DNA from: Xestospongia muta
Lineage: Eukaryota; Porifera; Demospongiae; Haplosclerida; Petrosiidae
Direction of reading: 5' to 3'
Assembly (NCBI GenBank): GCA_963693285.1
Contig: OY848917.1
Location: 10,974,192 to 11,038,191 of the forward strand
Length of the DNA: 64,000 nucleotides
A program made the position numbers and the translations under genes. The notes under the pieces were generated by a model. That model ran no database searches. It saw nothing but the letters and a program-made list of their open reading frames with translations, and was not told the DNA's origin. Shown here one piece after another: positions 38,321 through 49,631 of this stretch (positions within the stretch are counted from its first letter, which is position 1; the number at the start of each line of letters is the position of its first letter).

Positions 38321-41090
38321 TTAACCAGTTTTCAAAGTTAATTTCTAATCTTTTTTAACTTTCAAAAAGCTCTAAACACTTTATTTTAGTCTTTTAACCT
38401 ATTTAGACTACTTTATTAGTATATTTAAGACAGATAAACTTACTAAACTCTTTAGATCAGCTTATTTAACCAGTTTTCACAGTTAATTTCTAATCTTTTT
38501 TAACTTTCAAAAAGCTCTAAACACTTTATTTTAGTCTTTTAACCTATTTAGACTACTTTATTAGTATATTTAAGACAGATAAACTTACTAAACTCTTTAG
38601 ATCAGCTTATTTAACCAGTTTTCACAGTTAATTTCTAATCTTTTTTAACTTTCAAAAAACTCTAAACACTTTATTTTAGTCTTTTAACCTATTTAGACTA
38701 CTTTATTAGTATATTTAACAGAGATAAACTTACTAAACTCTTTAGATCAGCTTATTTAACCAGTTTTCACAGTTAATTTCTAATCTTTTTTAACTTTCAA
38801 AAAGCTCTAAACACTTTATTTTAGTCTTTTAACCTATTTAGACTACTTTATTAGTATATTTATGACAGATAAACTTACTAAACTCTTTAGATCAGCTTAT
38901 TTAACCAGTTTTCACAGTTAATTTTAATCTTTTTTTTCTTTCAAAAAACTCTAAACACTATTTTAGTCTTTTAACCTATTTAGACTACTTTATTAGTATA
39001 TTTAAGACAGATAAACTTACTAAACTCTTTAGATCAGCTTATTTAACCAGTTTTCACATTTAATTTCTAATCTTTTTTAACTTTAAAAAAGCTCTAAACT
39101 CTTTATTTCAGAGTTTTAACCTACTTAGTCTACTTTATTAGTATATTTAAAAGAGATAAACTTACTAAACTCTTTAGATCAGCTTATTTAACCAGTTTTC
39201 ACAGTTAATTTCTAATCTTTTTTAACTTTCAAAAAGCTCTAAACACTTTATTTTAGTCTTTTAACCTATTTAGACTACTTTATTAGTATATTTAACAAAG
39301 ACAAACTTACTAAAATCTTTAGATCAGCTTATTTAACCAGTTTTCACAGTCAATTTCTAATCTTTTTTAACTTTCGAAAGCTCTAAACTCTTTATTTTAG
39401 AATTTTAACCTATTTAGACTGCTTTATTAGTATATTTAAGACAGATAAACTTACTAAACTCTTTCGATCAACTTATTTAACCAGTTTTCACAGTTAATTT
39501 CTAATCTTTTTTAACTTTCAAAAAGCTCTAAACACTTTATTTTAGTCTTTTAACCTATTTAGACTACTTTATTAGTATATTTATGACAGATAAACTTACT
39601 AAACTCTTTAGATCAGCTTATTTAACCAGTTTTCACAGTTAATTTCTAATCTTTTTTAACTTTCAAAAAGCTCTAAACACTTTATTTTAGTCTTTTAACC
39701 TATTTAGACTACTTTATTAGTATATTTGAGAGCGATAAACTTACTAAACTCTTTAGATCAGCTTATTTAACCAGTTTTCACAGTTAATTTCTAATCTTTT
39801 TTAACTTTCAAAAAACTCTAAACACTTTATTTTAGTCTTTTAACCTACTTAGACTACTTTATTAGTATATTTAAGACAGATAAACTTACTAAACTCTTTA
39901 GATCAGCTTATTTAACCAGTTTTCACAGTTAATTTCTAATCTTTTTTAACTTTCAAAAAGCTCTAAACTCTTTATTTTAGAGTTTTAACCTATTTAGACT
40001 AATTTATTAGTATAGTTAAGAGAGATAAACTTACTAAACTCTTTAGATCAGCTTATTTAACCAGATTTCACAGTTAATTTCTAATCTTTTTGAACTTTCA
40101 AAAAGCTCTAAACACTTTATTTTAGTCTTTTAGCCTATTTAGACTACTTTATTAGTATATTTAAGACAGATAAACTTACTAAACTCTTTAGATCAGCTTA
40201 TTTAACCAGTTTTCACAGTTAATTTCTAATTTTTTTAACTTTTAAAAAGCTCTAAACTCTTTTTTTAGAGTTTTAAACTATTTAGACTACTTTATTAGTA
40301 TGTTTAAGACGGATAAACTTACTAAACTCTTTAGATTAGTTTATTTAACCAGGTTTAACAGTTAATTTCCAATATTTTTTAACTTTCAAAAAGGTCTAAA
40401 CTCTTTATTTTAGTCTTTTAACCTATTTAGACTACTTTATTAGTATATTTAAGACAGATAAACTTACTAAACTCTTTAGATCAGCTTATTTAACCAGTTT
40501 TCACAGTTAATTTCTAATCTTTTTTAACTTTCAAAAACCTCTAAACACTTTATTTTAGTCTTTTAACCTATTTAGACTACTTTATTAGTATATTTAAGAG
40601 AGATAAACTTACTAAACTCTTTAGATCAGCTTATTTAACCAGTTTTCACAGTTAATTTCTAATATTTTTTAACTTTCAAAAAGCTCTAAACTCTTTTTTT
40701 AGAGTTTTAACCTATTTAGACTACTTTATAAGTATATTTAAGACAGATGAACTTACTAAACTCTTTAGATCAGCTTATTTAACTAGTTTTCACAGTTAAT
40801 TTCTAATCTTTTTTAACTTTCAAAAAGCTCTAAACACTTTATTTTAGTCTTTTAACCTATTTAGACTACTTTATTAGTATATTTATGACAGATAAACTTA
40901 CTAAACTCTTTAGATCAGCTTATTTAACCAGTTTTCACAGTTAATTTTTAATCTTTTTTATCTTTCAAAAAACTCTAAACACTTTATTTTAGTCTTTTAA
41001 CCTATTTAGACTACTTTATTAGTATATTTAAGACAGATAAACTTACTAAACTCTTTAGATCAGCTTATTTAACCAGTTTTCACAGTTAAT
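38321..41090 (+). repeat. 2,895-bp 20-monomer block, copy 2
   Basis: This is the tandem partner of the preceding block, with one additional monomer at about 39,780-39,925. It shares the rare forms CTAATTTATTAGTATAGTT, TTTTAGCCTATTT and TTTATAAGTATATTT. The match ends near 41,090, where this side continues into ACTGTATTTG and AAAACACATGAAC. More differences than in the 16-mer duplication suggest an older event. Confidence 0.8.
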
Positions 41091-42089
41091 TTCTAATCTT
41101 TTTTAACTTTCAAAAAGCTCTAAACACTTTATTTTAGTCTTTTAACCTATTTAGACTACTGTATTTGTATATTTAAAACACATGAACTTACTAAACTCTT
41201 TAGATCAGCTTATTTAACCAGTTTTAACAGTTAATTTCTAATCTTTTTTAACTTTTAAAAAGCTCTAAACTCTTTATTTTAGAGTTTTAACCTATTTAGA
41301 CTACTTTATTAGCATATTTAAGACAGATAAACTTACTAAACTCTTTAGATCAGCTTATTTAACCAGTTTTCACAGTTAATTTCTAATCTTTTTTAACTTT
41401 CAAAAAACTCTAAACACTTTATTTTAGTCTTTTAACCTATTTAGACTACTTTATTAGTATATTTAAGACAGATAAACTTACTAAAGTCTTTAGATCAGCT
41501 TATTTAACCAGTTTTCACAGTTAATTTCTAATATTTTTTTAATTTCAAAAAGCTCTAAACTCTTTATTTTAGAGTTTTAACCTATTTAGACTACTTTATT
41601 AGTAAATTTAAGACAGATAAACTTACTATACTCTTTAGATTAGCTTATATAACCAGTTTTCAAAGTTAATTTCTAATCTTTTTTAACTTTCAAAAGCTCT
41701 AAACACTTTATTTTAGTCTTTTAACCTATTTAGACTACTTTATTAGTATATTTAAGACAGATAAACTTACTAAACTCTTTAGATCAGCTTATTTAACCAG
41801 TTTTCACAGTTAATTTCTAATCTTTTTTAACTTTCAAAAAGCTCTAAACACTTTATTTTAGTCTTTTAACCTATTTAGACTACTTTATTAGTATATTTAA
41901 GACAGATAAACTTACTAAACTCTTTAGATCAGCTTATTTAACCAGTTTTAACAGTTAATTTCTAATCTTTTTTAACTTTCAAAAAGCTCTAAACACTTTA
42001 TTTTAGTCTTTTAACCTATTTAGACTACTTTATTAGTATATTTAAGACAGATAAACTTACTAAACTCTTTAGATTAACTTATTTAACCA

Positions 42090-42375
42090 GTTTTCACAGT
42101 TAATTTCTAATCTTTTTTAACTTTCAAAAAGCTCTAAACTCTTTATTTTAGAGTTTTAACCTATTTAGAAGGCTTTATTAGTATATTTAAGAGAGATAAA
42201 CTTACTAAACTCTTTCGATCAGCTTATTTAACCAGTTTTCACAGTTAATTTCTAATCTTTTTAACTTTCAAAAAGCTCTAAACTCTTTATTTTAGAGTTT
42301 TAACCTATTTAGACGGCTTTATTAGTATATTTAAGAGAGATAAACTTACTAAACTCTTTCGATCAGCTTATTTAA
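42090..42375 (+). repeat. Adjacent duplicated monomer pair with GGCTTTATTAG
   Basis: Two neighbouring type A units carry TTAGAAGGCTTT and TTAGACGGCTTT, 144 bp apart, each followed by AAGAGAG and CTTTCGATC. The shared rare GG and CGATC variants indicate a single-unit duplication followed by one substitution. Confidence 0.75.
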
Positions 42376-43249
42376 ACAGTTTTCACAGTTAATTTCTAAT
42401 CTTTTTTAACTTTCAAAAAGGTCTAAAGTCTTTATTTTAGTCTTTTAACCTATTTAGACTACTTCATTAGTATATTTATGACAGATAAACTTACTAAACT
42501 CTTTAGATCAGCTTATTTAACCAGTTTTCACAGTTAATTTTTAATCTCTTTTAACTTTCAAAAAGCTGTAAACACTTTGTTTTAGTCTTTTAACCTATTT
42601 AGACTACTTTATTAGTATATTTAAGACAGATAAACTTACTAAACTCTTTAGATCAGCTTATTTAACCAGTTTTCACAGTTAATTTCTAATCTTTTTAACT
42701 TTCAAAAAGGTCTAAAGTCTTTTTTTAGTCTTTTAACCTATTTAGACTACTTTATTAGTATATTTAAGAGAGATAAACTTACTAAACTCTTTAGATCAGC
42801 TTATTTAACTAGTTTTCACAGTCAATTTCTAATCTTTTTTAACTTTCAAAAAACTCTAAACACTTTATTTTAGTCTTTTAACCTATTTGGACTACTTTAT
42901 CAGTATGTTTAAGAGAGATAAACTTACTAAACTCTTTAGATCAGCTTATTTAACAAGTTTTCACAGTTAATTTCTAATCATTTTTAACTTTAAAAAAGAT
43001 CTAAACACTTTATTTTAGTCTTTTAACCTATTTAGACTAATTTATTAGTAAATTTAAGACAGATAAACTTACTAAACTCTTTAGATCAGCTTGTTTAACC
43101 AGTTTTCACAGTTAATTTCTAATCTTTTTTAACTTTCAAAAAGGTCTAAAGTCTTTATTTTAGTCTTTTAACCTATTTAGACTACTTTATTAGTATATTT
43201 ATGACAGATAAACTTACTAAACTCTTTAGATCAGCTTATTTAACCAGTT

Positions 43250-46200
43250 TTCACAGTTAATTTCTAATCATTTTTTTAACTCTCAAAAAGCTCTAAACAC
43301 TTCATTTTAGAGTTTTAACCTATTTAGATTACATTATTAGTATATTTAAGGCAGAGAAACTTACTAAACTCTTTAGATCAGCTTATTTAACCAGTTTTCA
43401 CAGTTAATTTCTAATCTTTTTTAACTTTCAAAAAACTCTAAACACTTTATTTTAGTCTTTTAACCTATTTAGACTACTTTATTAGTATATTTAAGACAGA
43501 TAAACTTACTAAACTCTTTAGATCAGCTTATTTCACCACTTTTCACAGTTAATTTCTAAGATTTTTTAACTTTAAAAAAGCTCAAAACTCTTTATTTTAG
43601 AGTTTTAACCTATTTAGACTACTTTATTAGTATATTTAAGACAGACAAACTTACTAAACTCTTTAGATCAGCTTATTTAACCAGTTTTCACAGTTAAATT
43701 CTAATCTTTTTTAACTTTCAGAAAGCTCTAAACTCTTTATTTAACCTTTTAACCTATTTAGACTACTTTATTAGTATATTTAAGACAGATAAACTTACTA
43801 AACTCTTTAGATCAGCTTATTTAACCAGTATTCACAGTTAATTTCTAATCTTTTTTAACTTTCAGAGAGCTCTAAACTCTTTATTTTAGCCTTTTAACGT
43901 ATTTAGACTTCTTTATTAGTATATTTAAGACAGATAACCTTACTAAACCCTTTAGATCAGCTTATTTAACCAGTTTTCACAGTTAATTTCTAATATTTTT
44001 TTAATTTCAAAAAGCTCTAAACTCTTTATTTTAGAGTTTTAACCTATTTAGACTACTTTATTAGTATATTTAAGACAGACAAACTTACTAAACTCTTTAG
44101 ATCAGCTTATTTAACCAGTTTTCATAGTTAATTTCTAAGATTTTTTAACTTTTAAAAAGCTCTAAACTCTTTATTTTAGAGTTTTAACCTATTTAGACTA
44201 CTTTATTAGTATATTTAAGACAGACAAACTTACTAAACTCTTTAGATCAGCTTATTTAACCAGTTTTCACAGTTAATTTCTAAGATTTTTTAACTTTCAA
44301 AAAGCTCAACACTCTTTATTTTAGAGTTTTAACCTATTTAGACTACTTTATTAGTATATTTAAGACAGATAAACTTACTAAACTCTTTAGATCAGCTTAT
44401 TTAACCAGTTTTCACAGTTAATTTCTAATCTTTTTTAACTTTCAGAAAGCTCTAAACTCTTTATTTTAGCCTTTTAACCTATTTAGACTACTTTATTAGT
44501 ATATTTAAGACAGATAAACTTACTAAACTCTTTAGATCAGCTTATTTAACCAGTTTTCACAGTTAAGTTCTAATCTTTTTTAACTTTCAGAGAGCTCTAA
44601 ACTCTTTATTTTAGCCTTTTAACGTATTTAGACTTCTTTATTAGTATATTTAAGACAGATAACCTTACTAAACTCTTTAGATCAGCTTATTTAACCAGTT
44701 TTCACAGTTAATTTCTAATATTTTTTTACTTTCAAAAAGCTCTAAACTCTTTATTTTAGAATTTTAACCTATTTAGACTACTTTATTAGTATATTTAAGA
44801 CAGACAAACTTACTAAACTCTTTAGATCAGCTTATTTAACCAGTTTTCATAGTTAATTTTTAAGATTTTTTAACTTTTAAAAAGCTCTAAACTCTTTATT
44901 TTAGAGTTTTAACCTATTTAGACTACTTTATTAGTATATTTAAGACAGACAAACTTACTAAACTCTTTAGATCAGCTTATTTAACCAGTTTTCTCAGTTA
45001 ATTTCTAAGATTTTTTAACTTTCAAAAAGCTCAACACTCTTTATTTTAGAGTTTTAACCTATTTAGACTACTTTATTAGTATATTTAAGACAGATAAACT
45101 TACTAAACTCTTTAGATCAGCTTATTTAACCAGTTTTCACAGTTAATTTCTAATCTTTTTTAACTTTCAAAAAACACTAAACACTTTATTTTAGAGTTTT
45201 AACCTATTTAGACTACTTTATTAGTATATTTAAGAGAGATAAACTTACTAAACACTTTAGATCAGCTTATTTAAACAGTTTTCACAGTTAATTTCTAATA
45301 TTTTTTAACTTTGAAAAAGCTCTAAAATCTTTATTTGAGAGTTTTAACCTATTTAGACTACTTTATTAGTATATTTAAAAGAGATAAACTTACTAAACTC
45401 TTTAGATCAGCTTATTTAACCAGTTTTCACAGTTAATTTCTAATCTTTTTTAACTTTCAAAAAGCTCTAAACACTTTATTTTAGTATTTTAACCTATTTC
45501 GACTACTTTATTAGTATATTTAAAACAGATAAACTTACTAACTCTTTAGATCAGCTTATTTAACAAGTTTTCACAGTTAATTTCTAATCTTTTTTAACTT
45601 TGAAAAAGCTCTAAACTGTTTATTTTAAAGATTTAACCTATTTAGACTACTTTATTAGTATATTTCTGACAGATAAACTTACTACACTCTTTCGATCAGC
45701 TTATTTAACCAGTTTTCACAGTTAATTTCTAATCTTTTTTAACTTTCAAAAAGCTCTAATCTCTTTATTTTAGTGTTTTAACATAGTTAGACTACCTTAT
45801 TAGTATATTTCAGACAGATAAACTTACTAAACTCTTTCGATCAGCTTATTTAACCAGTTTTCACAGTTAATTTTAATCTTTTTTCACATTCAAAAACCTC
45901 TAAACACTTTATTTTAGTCTTTTAACCTATTTAGACTACTTTATTTGTATATTTATGACAGATAAACTTACTAAACTCTTTTGATCAGCTTATTTAACCA
46001 GTTTTCACAGTTAATTTCTTATCTTTTTTAACTTTCAAAAAGCTCTAAACTCTTTATTTTATAGTTTTAACCTATTTAGACTACTTTATTAGTATATTTA
46101 AGACTGATAAACTTATTAAACTCTTTAAATCAGCTTATTTAACCAATTTTCTCAGTTAATTTCTAATCTTTTTTTAACTTTTAAAAAGCTCTAAACTCTT

Positions 46201-46600
46201 TATTTTAGTCTTTTAACCGATTTAGACTACATTAATAGTATACTTAAAAGAGATAAAGTTACTAAACTCATTAAATGAGCTTATTTAACCAGTTTTCAAA
46301 GTTAATTTCTAATCTTTTTTAACTTTTAAAAAGCTCTAAACTCTTTATTTTAGAGTTTTAACCTATTTAGACTACTTTATTAGAATATTTGAGACAGATA
46401 AACTTACTAAACTCTTTAGATCAGCTTATTTAACCAGTTTTCACAGTTAATTTCTAATCTTTTTTAACTTTCAAAAAGCTCTAAACTCTTTATTTTAGAG
46501 TTTTAACCTATTTAGACTACTTTATTAGTATATTTAAGACAGATAAACTTACTAAACTCTTTAGATCAGCTTATTTAACCAGTTTTCACAGTTAATTTCT
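43250..46600 (+). repeat. Domain IV: transition block
   Basis: Markers found mainly here are GACAGACAAAC, TTTCAGAGAGCTC, TTAGCCTTTTAACG, GCTCAACACTC and TTTTCATAG. A 725-bp 5-mer duplication fills about half of the block. The remainder (45.2-46.4 kb) has many private substitutions, such as TAACATAGTTAG near 45.78 kb. The block separates the type B-rich left from the type A-rich right. Confidence 0.65.
43540..45010 (+). repeat. 725-bp five-monomer tandem duplication, domain IV
   Basis: Exactly 725 bp separates TTCAGAGAGC at 43,861/44,586, TTCATAG at 44,121/44,846 and GCTCAACAC at 44,304/45,029. The order of five units (CAGACAAAC, CAGAAAGCTC, CAGAGAGCTC with TTAGCC, AATATTTTTTT, TTCATAG) is kept. 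The offset equals five full monomers, so no net indel has accumulated. Confidence 0.85.
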
Positions 46601-46729
46601 AAGCTTATTGAACTTTCAAAAAGCTCTAAAGTCTTTATTTTAGTCTTTTAACCTATTTAGACTACTTTATTAGTATATTTAAGACAGATAAACTTACTAA
46701 ACTCTTTAGATCAGCTTATTTAACCAGTT

Positions 46730-47165
46730 TTCACAGTTATTTTCTAATATTATTTAACTTTTAAAAAGCTCTACAATCTTTATTTTAGTCTTTTAACCTA
46801 TTTAGACTACTTTATTAGTATATTTAAAAGAGATAAACTTACTAAACTCTTTAGATCAGCTTATTTAACCAGTTTTCACAGTTATTTTCTAATATTTTTT
46901 AACTTTTAAAAAGCTCTACAATCTTTATTTTAGTCTTTTAACCTATTTAGACTACTTTATTAGTATATTTAAAAGAGATAAACTTACTAAACTCTTTAGA
47001 TCAGCTTATTTAACCTGTTTTCACAGTTATTTTCTAATATTTTTTAACTTTTAAAAAGCTCTACAATCTTTATTTTAGTCTTTTAACCTATTTAGACTAC
47101 TTTATTAGTATATTTAAGACAGATAAACTTACTAAACTCTTTAGATCAGCTTATTTAACCAGTTT
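46730..47165 (+). repeat. Three tandem copies of one variant monomer
   Basis: ACAGTTATTTTCTAATAT with TTTTAAAAAG and CTCTACAATC starts near 46,734, 46,879 and 47,024, each 145 bp apart. The first copy has a TATTTAAC variant and the third CCTGTTTTC. This is local amplification of a single variant unit. Confidence 0.85.
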
Positions 47166-47799
47166 TCACAGTTAATTTCTAATTTTTTTTAACTTTCAAA
47201 AAGCTCTAAACTCTTTATTTTAGAGTTTTAACCTATTTAGACTACTTTATTAGTATATTTAAGACAGATAAACTTACTAAACTCTTTAGATCAGATTATT
47301 TAACCAGTTTTCACAGTTAATTTCTAATCTTTTTTAACTTTCAAAAAGCTCTAAACTCTTTATTTTAGAGTTTTAACCTATTTAGACTACTTTATTAGTA
47401 TATTTAAGACAGATAAACTTACTAAACTCTTTAGATCAGCTTATTTAACCAGATTTCACAGATAATTTCTAATCTTTTATAACTTTCAAAAAGCTCTAAA
47501 CACTTTATTTTAGTCTTTTAAGCTATTTAGACTACTTAATTAGTATATTTAATACAGATAAACTTACTAAACTCTTTCGATCAGCTTATTTAACCAGTTT
47601 TCACAGTTAATTTCTAATCTTTTTTAACTTTTAAAAAGCTCTAAACTCTTTATTTTAGAGTTTTAACCTATTTAGACTACTTTATTAGTATATTGAAGAC
47701 AGATAAACTTACAAAACTCTTTAGTCAGCTTATTTAACCAGTTTTCACAGTTAATTTCTAATCTTTTTTAACTTTCAAAAAGCTCTAAACACTTTATTT

Positions 47800-48900
47800 T
47801 AGTCTTTTAACCTATTTAGACAACTTGATTCGTATATTTAAAACAGATAAACTTACTAAACTCTTAAATCAGCTTATTTAACCAGTTTTCACAGTTAATT
47901 TCTAATCTTTTTTAACTTACAAAAAGCTCTAAACACTTTATTTTAGTCTTTTAACCTATTTAGACTACTTTATTAGTATATTTAAGACAGATAAACTTAC
48001 TGAATTCTTTAGATCAGCTTATTTAACCAGTTTTCACATTTAATTTCTAATCTTTTAAATTTTAAAAAGCTCTAAACTCTTTATTTTAGAGTTTTAACCT
48101 ATTTAGACAACTTGATTAGTATATTTAAAACAGATAAAGTTACTAAACTCTTAAATCAGCTTATTTAACCAGTTTTTACAGTTAATTTCTAATCTTTTTT
48201 AACTTTCAAAAAGCTCTAAACTCTTTATTTTAGAGTTTTAACGTATTTAGAGAACTTGATTGGTATATTTAAAACAGATAAACTTACTAAACCCTTAAAT
48301 CAGCTTACTTAACCAGTTTTCACAGTTAATTTCTAATCTTTTTTAACTTACAAAAAGCTTTAAACACTTTATTTTAGTCTTCTAACCTATTTAGACTACT
48401 TTATTAGTATATTTAGAAACATAAACTTACTAAACTCTTTAGATCAGCTTATTTAACCAGTTTTCACAGTTAATTTCTAATCTTTCTTAACTTTTAAAAA
48501 GCTCTAAACTCTTTACTTTAGTCTTTTAACCTATTTTGACTAAATTATTAGTATATTTAAGAGAGATGAACTTATTAAGCTCTTTAGATCAGCCTATTTA
48601 ACAAGTTTACACAGTTAATTTCTAATCTTTTTTACTTTCAAAAACATCTAAACTCTTTATTTTAGAGTTTTTAACCAATTTAGACTACTTTATTAGTATA
48701 TTTAAGACAGATAAACTTACTAAACTCTAGATCAGCTTATTTAACCAGTTTTCACAGTTAATTTCTAATCTTCTTAAACTTTCAAAAACCTCTAAACAGT
48801 TTATTTTATAGTTTTAACCTATTAAGCCTACTTTATACGTATATTTAAGACACATAAACTTACTAAACTCTTTAGATTAGCTTATTTTACCAGTTTTCAC
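47800..48900 (+). repeat. Degenerate satellite stretch
   Basis: Units here hold many private changes and small indels: ACAACTTGATT, CTCTTAAATCAGC (shortened), GAGAACTTGATTGG, TTTAGAAACATAAAC, TTTATACGTATAT, AGTTTACACAG. Order between neighbours is weak. It looks like the least homogenised part of the window, though it is still satellite throughout. Confidence 0.65.
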
Positions 48901-49228
48901 AGTTAATTTCTAATCTTTTTTAACTTTTAAAAAGCTCTAAACTCTTTATTTTAGAGTTTTAAACTATTTAGACTACTTTATTAGTATATTTAAGACAGAT
49001 AAACTTTCTAAACTCTTTAGATCAGCTTATTTAACCAGTTTTCACAGTTAATTTCTAATCTTTTTTAACTTTCAAAAAGCTCTAAACTCTTTATTTTAAA
49101 GTTTTAACCTATTTAGACTACTTTATTAGTATATTTAAGACAGATAAACTTACTAACCTCTTTAGATCAGCTTATTTAACCAGTTTTCACAGTTAATTTC
49201 TAATCTTTTTTAACTTACAAAAAGCTTT

Positions 49229-49249
49229 AAAGACTTTATTTTAGTCTTT
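49229..49249 (+). repeat. Variant dyad AAAGACT / AGTCTTT
   Basis: In this unit the 39-45 and 53-59 positions read AAAGACT and AGTCTTT, again a perfect 7-bp inverted repeat but with different bases from type A. The same pairing occurs near 49,954 and 53,713. It is one of the few forms in which the type B right arm is fully paired. Confidence 0.7.
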
Positions 49250-49518
49250 TAACCTATTTAGACAACTTTATTAGTATATTTAAGACAGATAAACTTACTA
49301 AACTCTTTAGATCAGCTTATTTAACCAGTGTTCCCAGTTAAATTCTAATCTTTTTTTAATTTGAAAATGCTCTAAACTCTTTATTTTAGAGTTTTAACCT
49401 ATTTAGACTACTTTATTAGTATATTTAAGACAGATAAACTTACTAAACTCTTTAGATCAGCTTATTTAACCAGTTTTCACAGTTAATTTCTAATCTTTTT
49501 TAACTTTCAAAAAGCTCT

Positions 49519-49539
49519 AAACTCTTTATTTTAGAGTTT
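49519..49539 (+). repeat. Inverted repeat in the variable window (shown in prototype unit)
   Basis: AAACTCT and AGAGTTT form a 7-bp stem around TTATTTT. An alternative, mutually exclusive stem uses CTCTAAA (positions 35-41) with TTTAGAG (50-56). The dyad recurs in every type A unit. Most type B units carry one mismatch in it. It could be a protein-binding dyad, a cruciform-prone site, or chance symmetry in AT-rich DNA. Confidence 0.7.
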
Positions 49540-49587
49540 TAACCTATTTAGACTACTTTATTAGTATATTTAAGACAGATAAACTTA

Positions 49588-49600
49588 CTAAACTCTTTAG
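49588..49600 (+). repeat. Short palindrome CTAAA-CTC-TTTAG (shown in prototype unit)
   Basis: Five-bp arms flank a 3-nt centre at monomer positions 108-120. The word is retained in most units across the window. The first 12 bases equal positions 37-48 of the same monomer, which is the basis of the half-repeat idea. No function can be read from the sequence. Confidence 0.7.
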
Positions 49601-49610
49601 ATCAGCTTAT

Positions 49611-49631
49611 TTAACCAGTTTTCACAGTTAA
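49611..49631 (+). repeat. Dyad TTAAC / GTTAA across the monomer junction (shown in prototype unit)
   Basis: TTAAC (131-135) and GTTAA (2-6 of the next unit) are inverted arms separated by 11 bases containing CAGTTTTCACA. The arrangement lies in the most conserved part of the monomer. With only 5-bp arms in AT-rich DNA, the symmetry alone is weak evidence of function. Confidence 0.55.

Larger units (their letters stand above)
25900..43250 (+). repeat. Domain III: modular cassette domain
   Basis: Distinct monomer variants recur in fixed order. The marker variants are TATAGTTAAGAG, TTTTTGAAC, TATGTTTAAG with AGATTAGTTTATT, TTCCAATATTTT, AACTTCTAAACAC, CTCTTTTTTTAGAG with GACAGATGAAC, TTTATGACAG, TTAATTTTTTATC, and ACCTGTTTAGAC with TTAGCATATTT. 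Copies differ by which monomers are present. To the right (33-43 kb) the pattern is overlaid by 7-mer and 20-mer duplications. Confidence 0.75.
49481..49625 (+). repeat. Prototype type A monomer (consensus match)
   Basis: This unit matches the window consensus at all 145 positions and is used here as the numbering reference. Type A is defined by AAACTCT at 39-45 and AGAGTTT at 53-59, which form a perfect inverted repeat around a 7-nt spacer. Neighbouring units at about 49,340-49,915 are nearly identical, so this is a locally homogenised patch. Type A is the common form to the right of about 43 kb. Confidence 0.95.

Noticed and set aside
49561..49575. TATA-box-like TATATTTAAG in each unit
   Set aside because: It is only a partial match to the consensus, common in 77% AT DNA, and no transcription unit follows.
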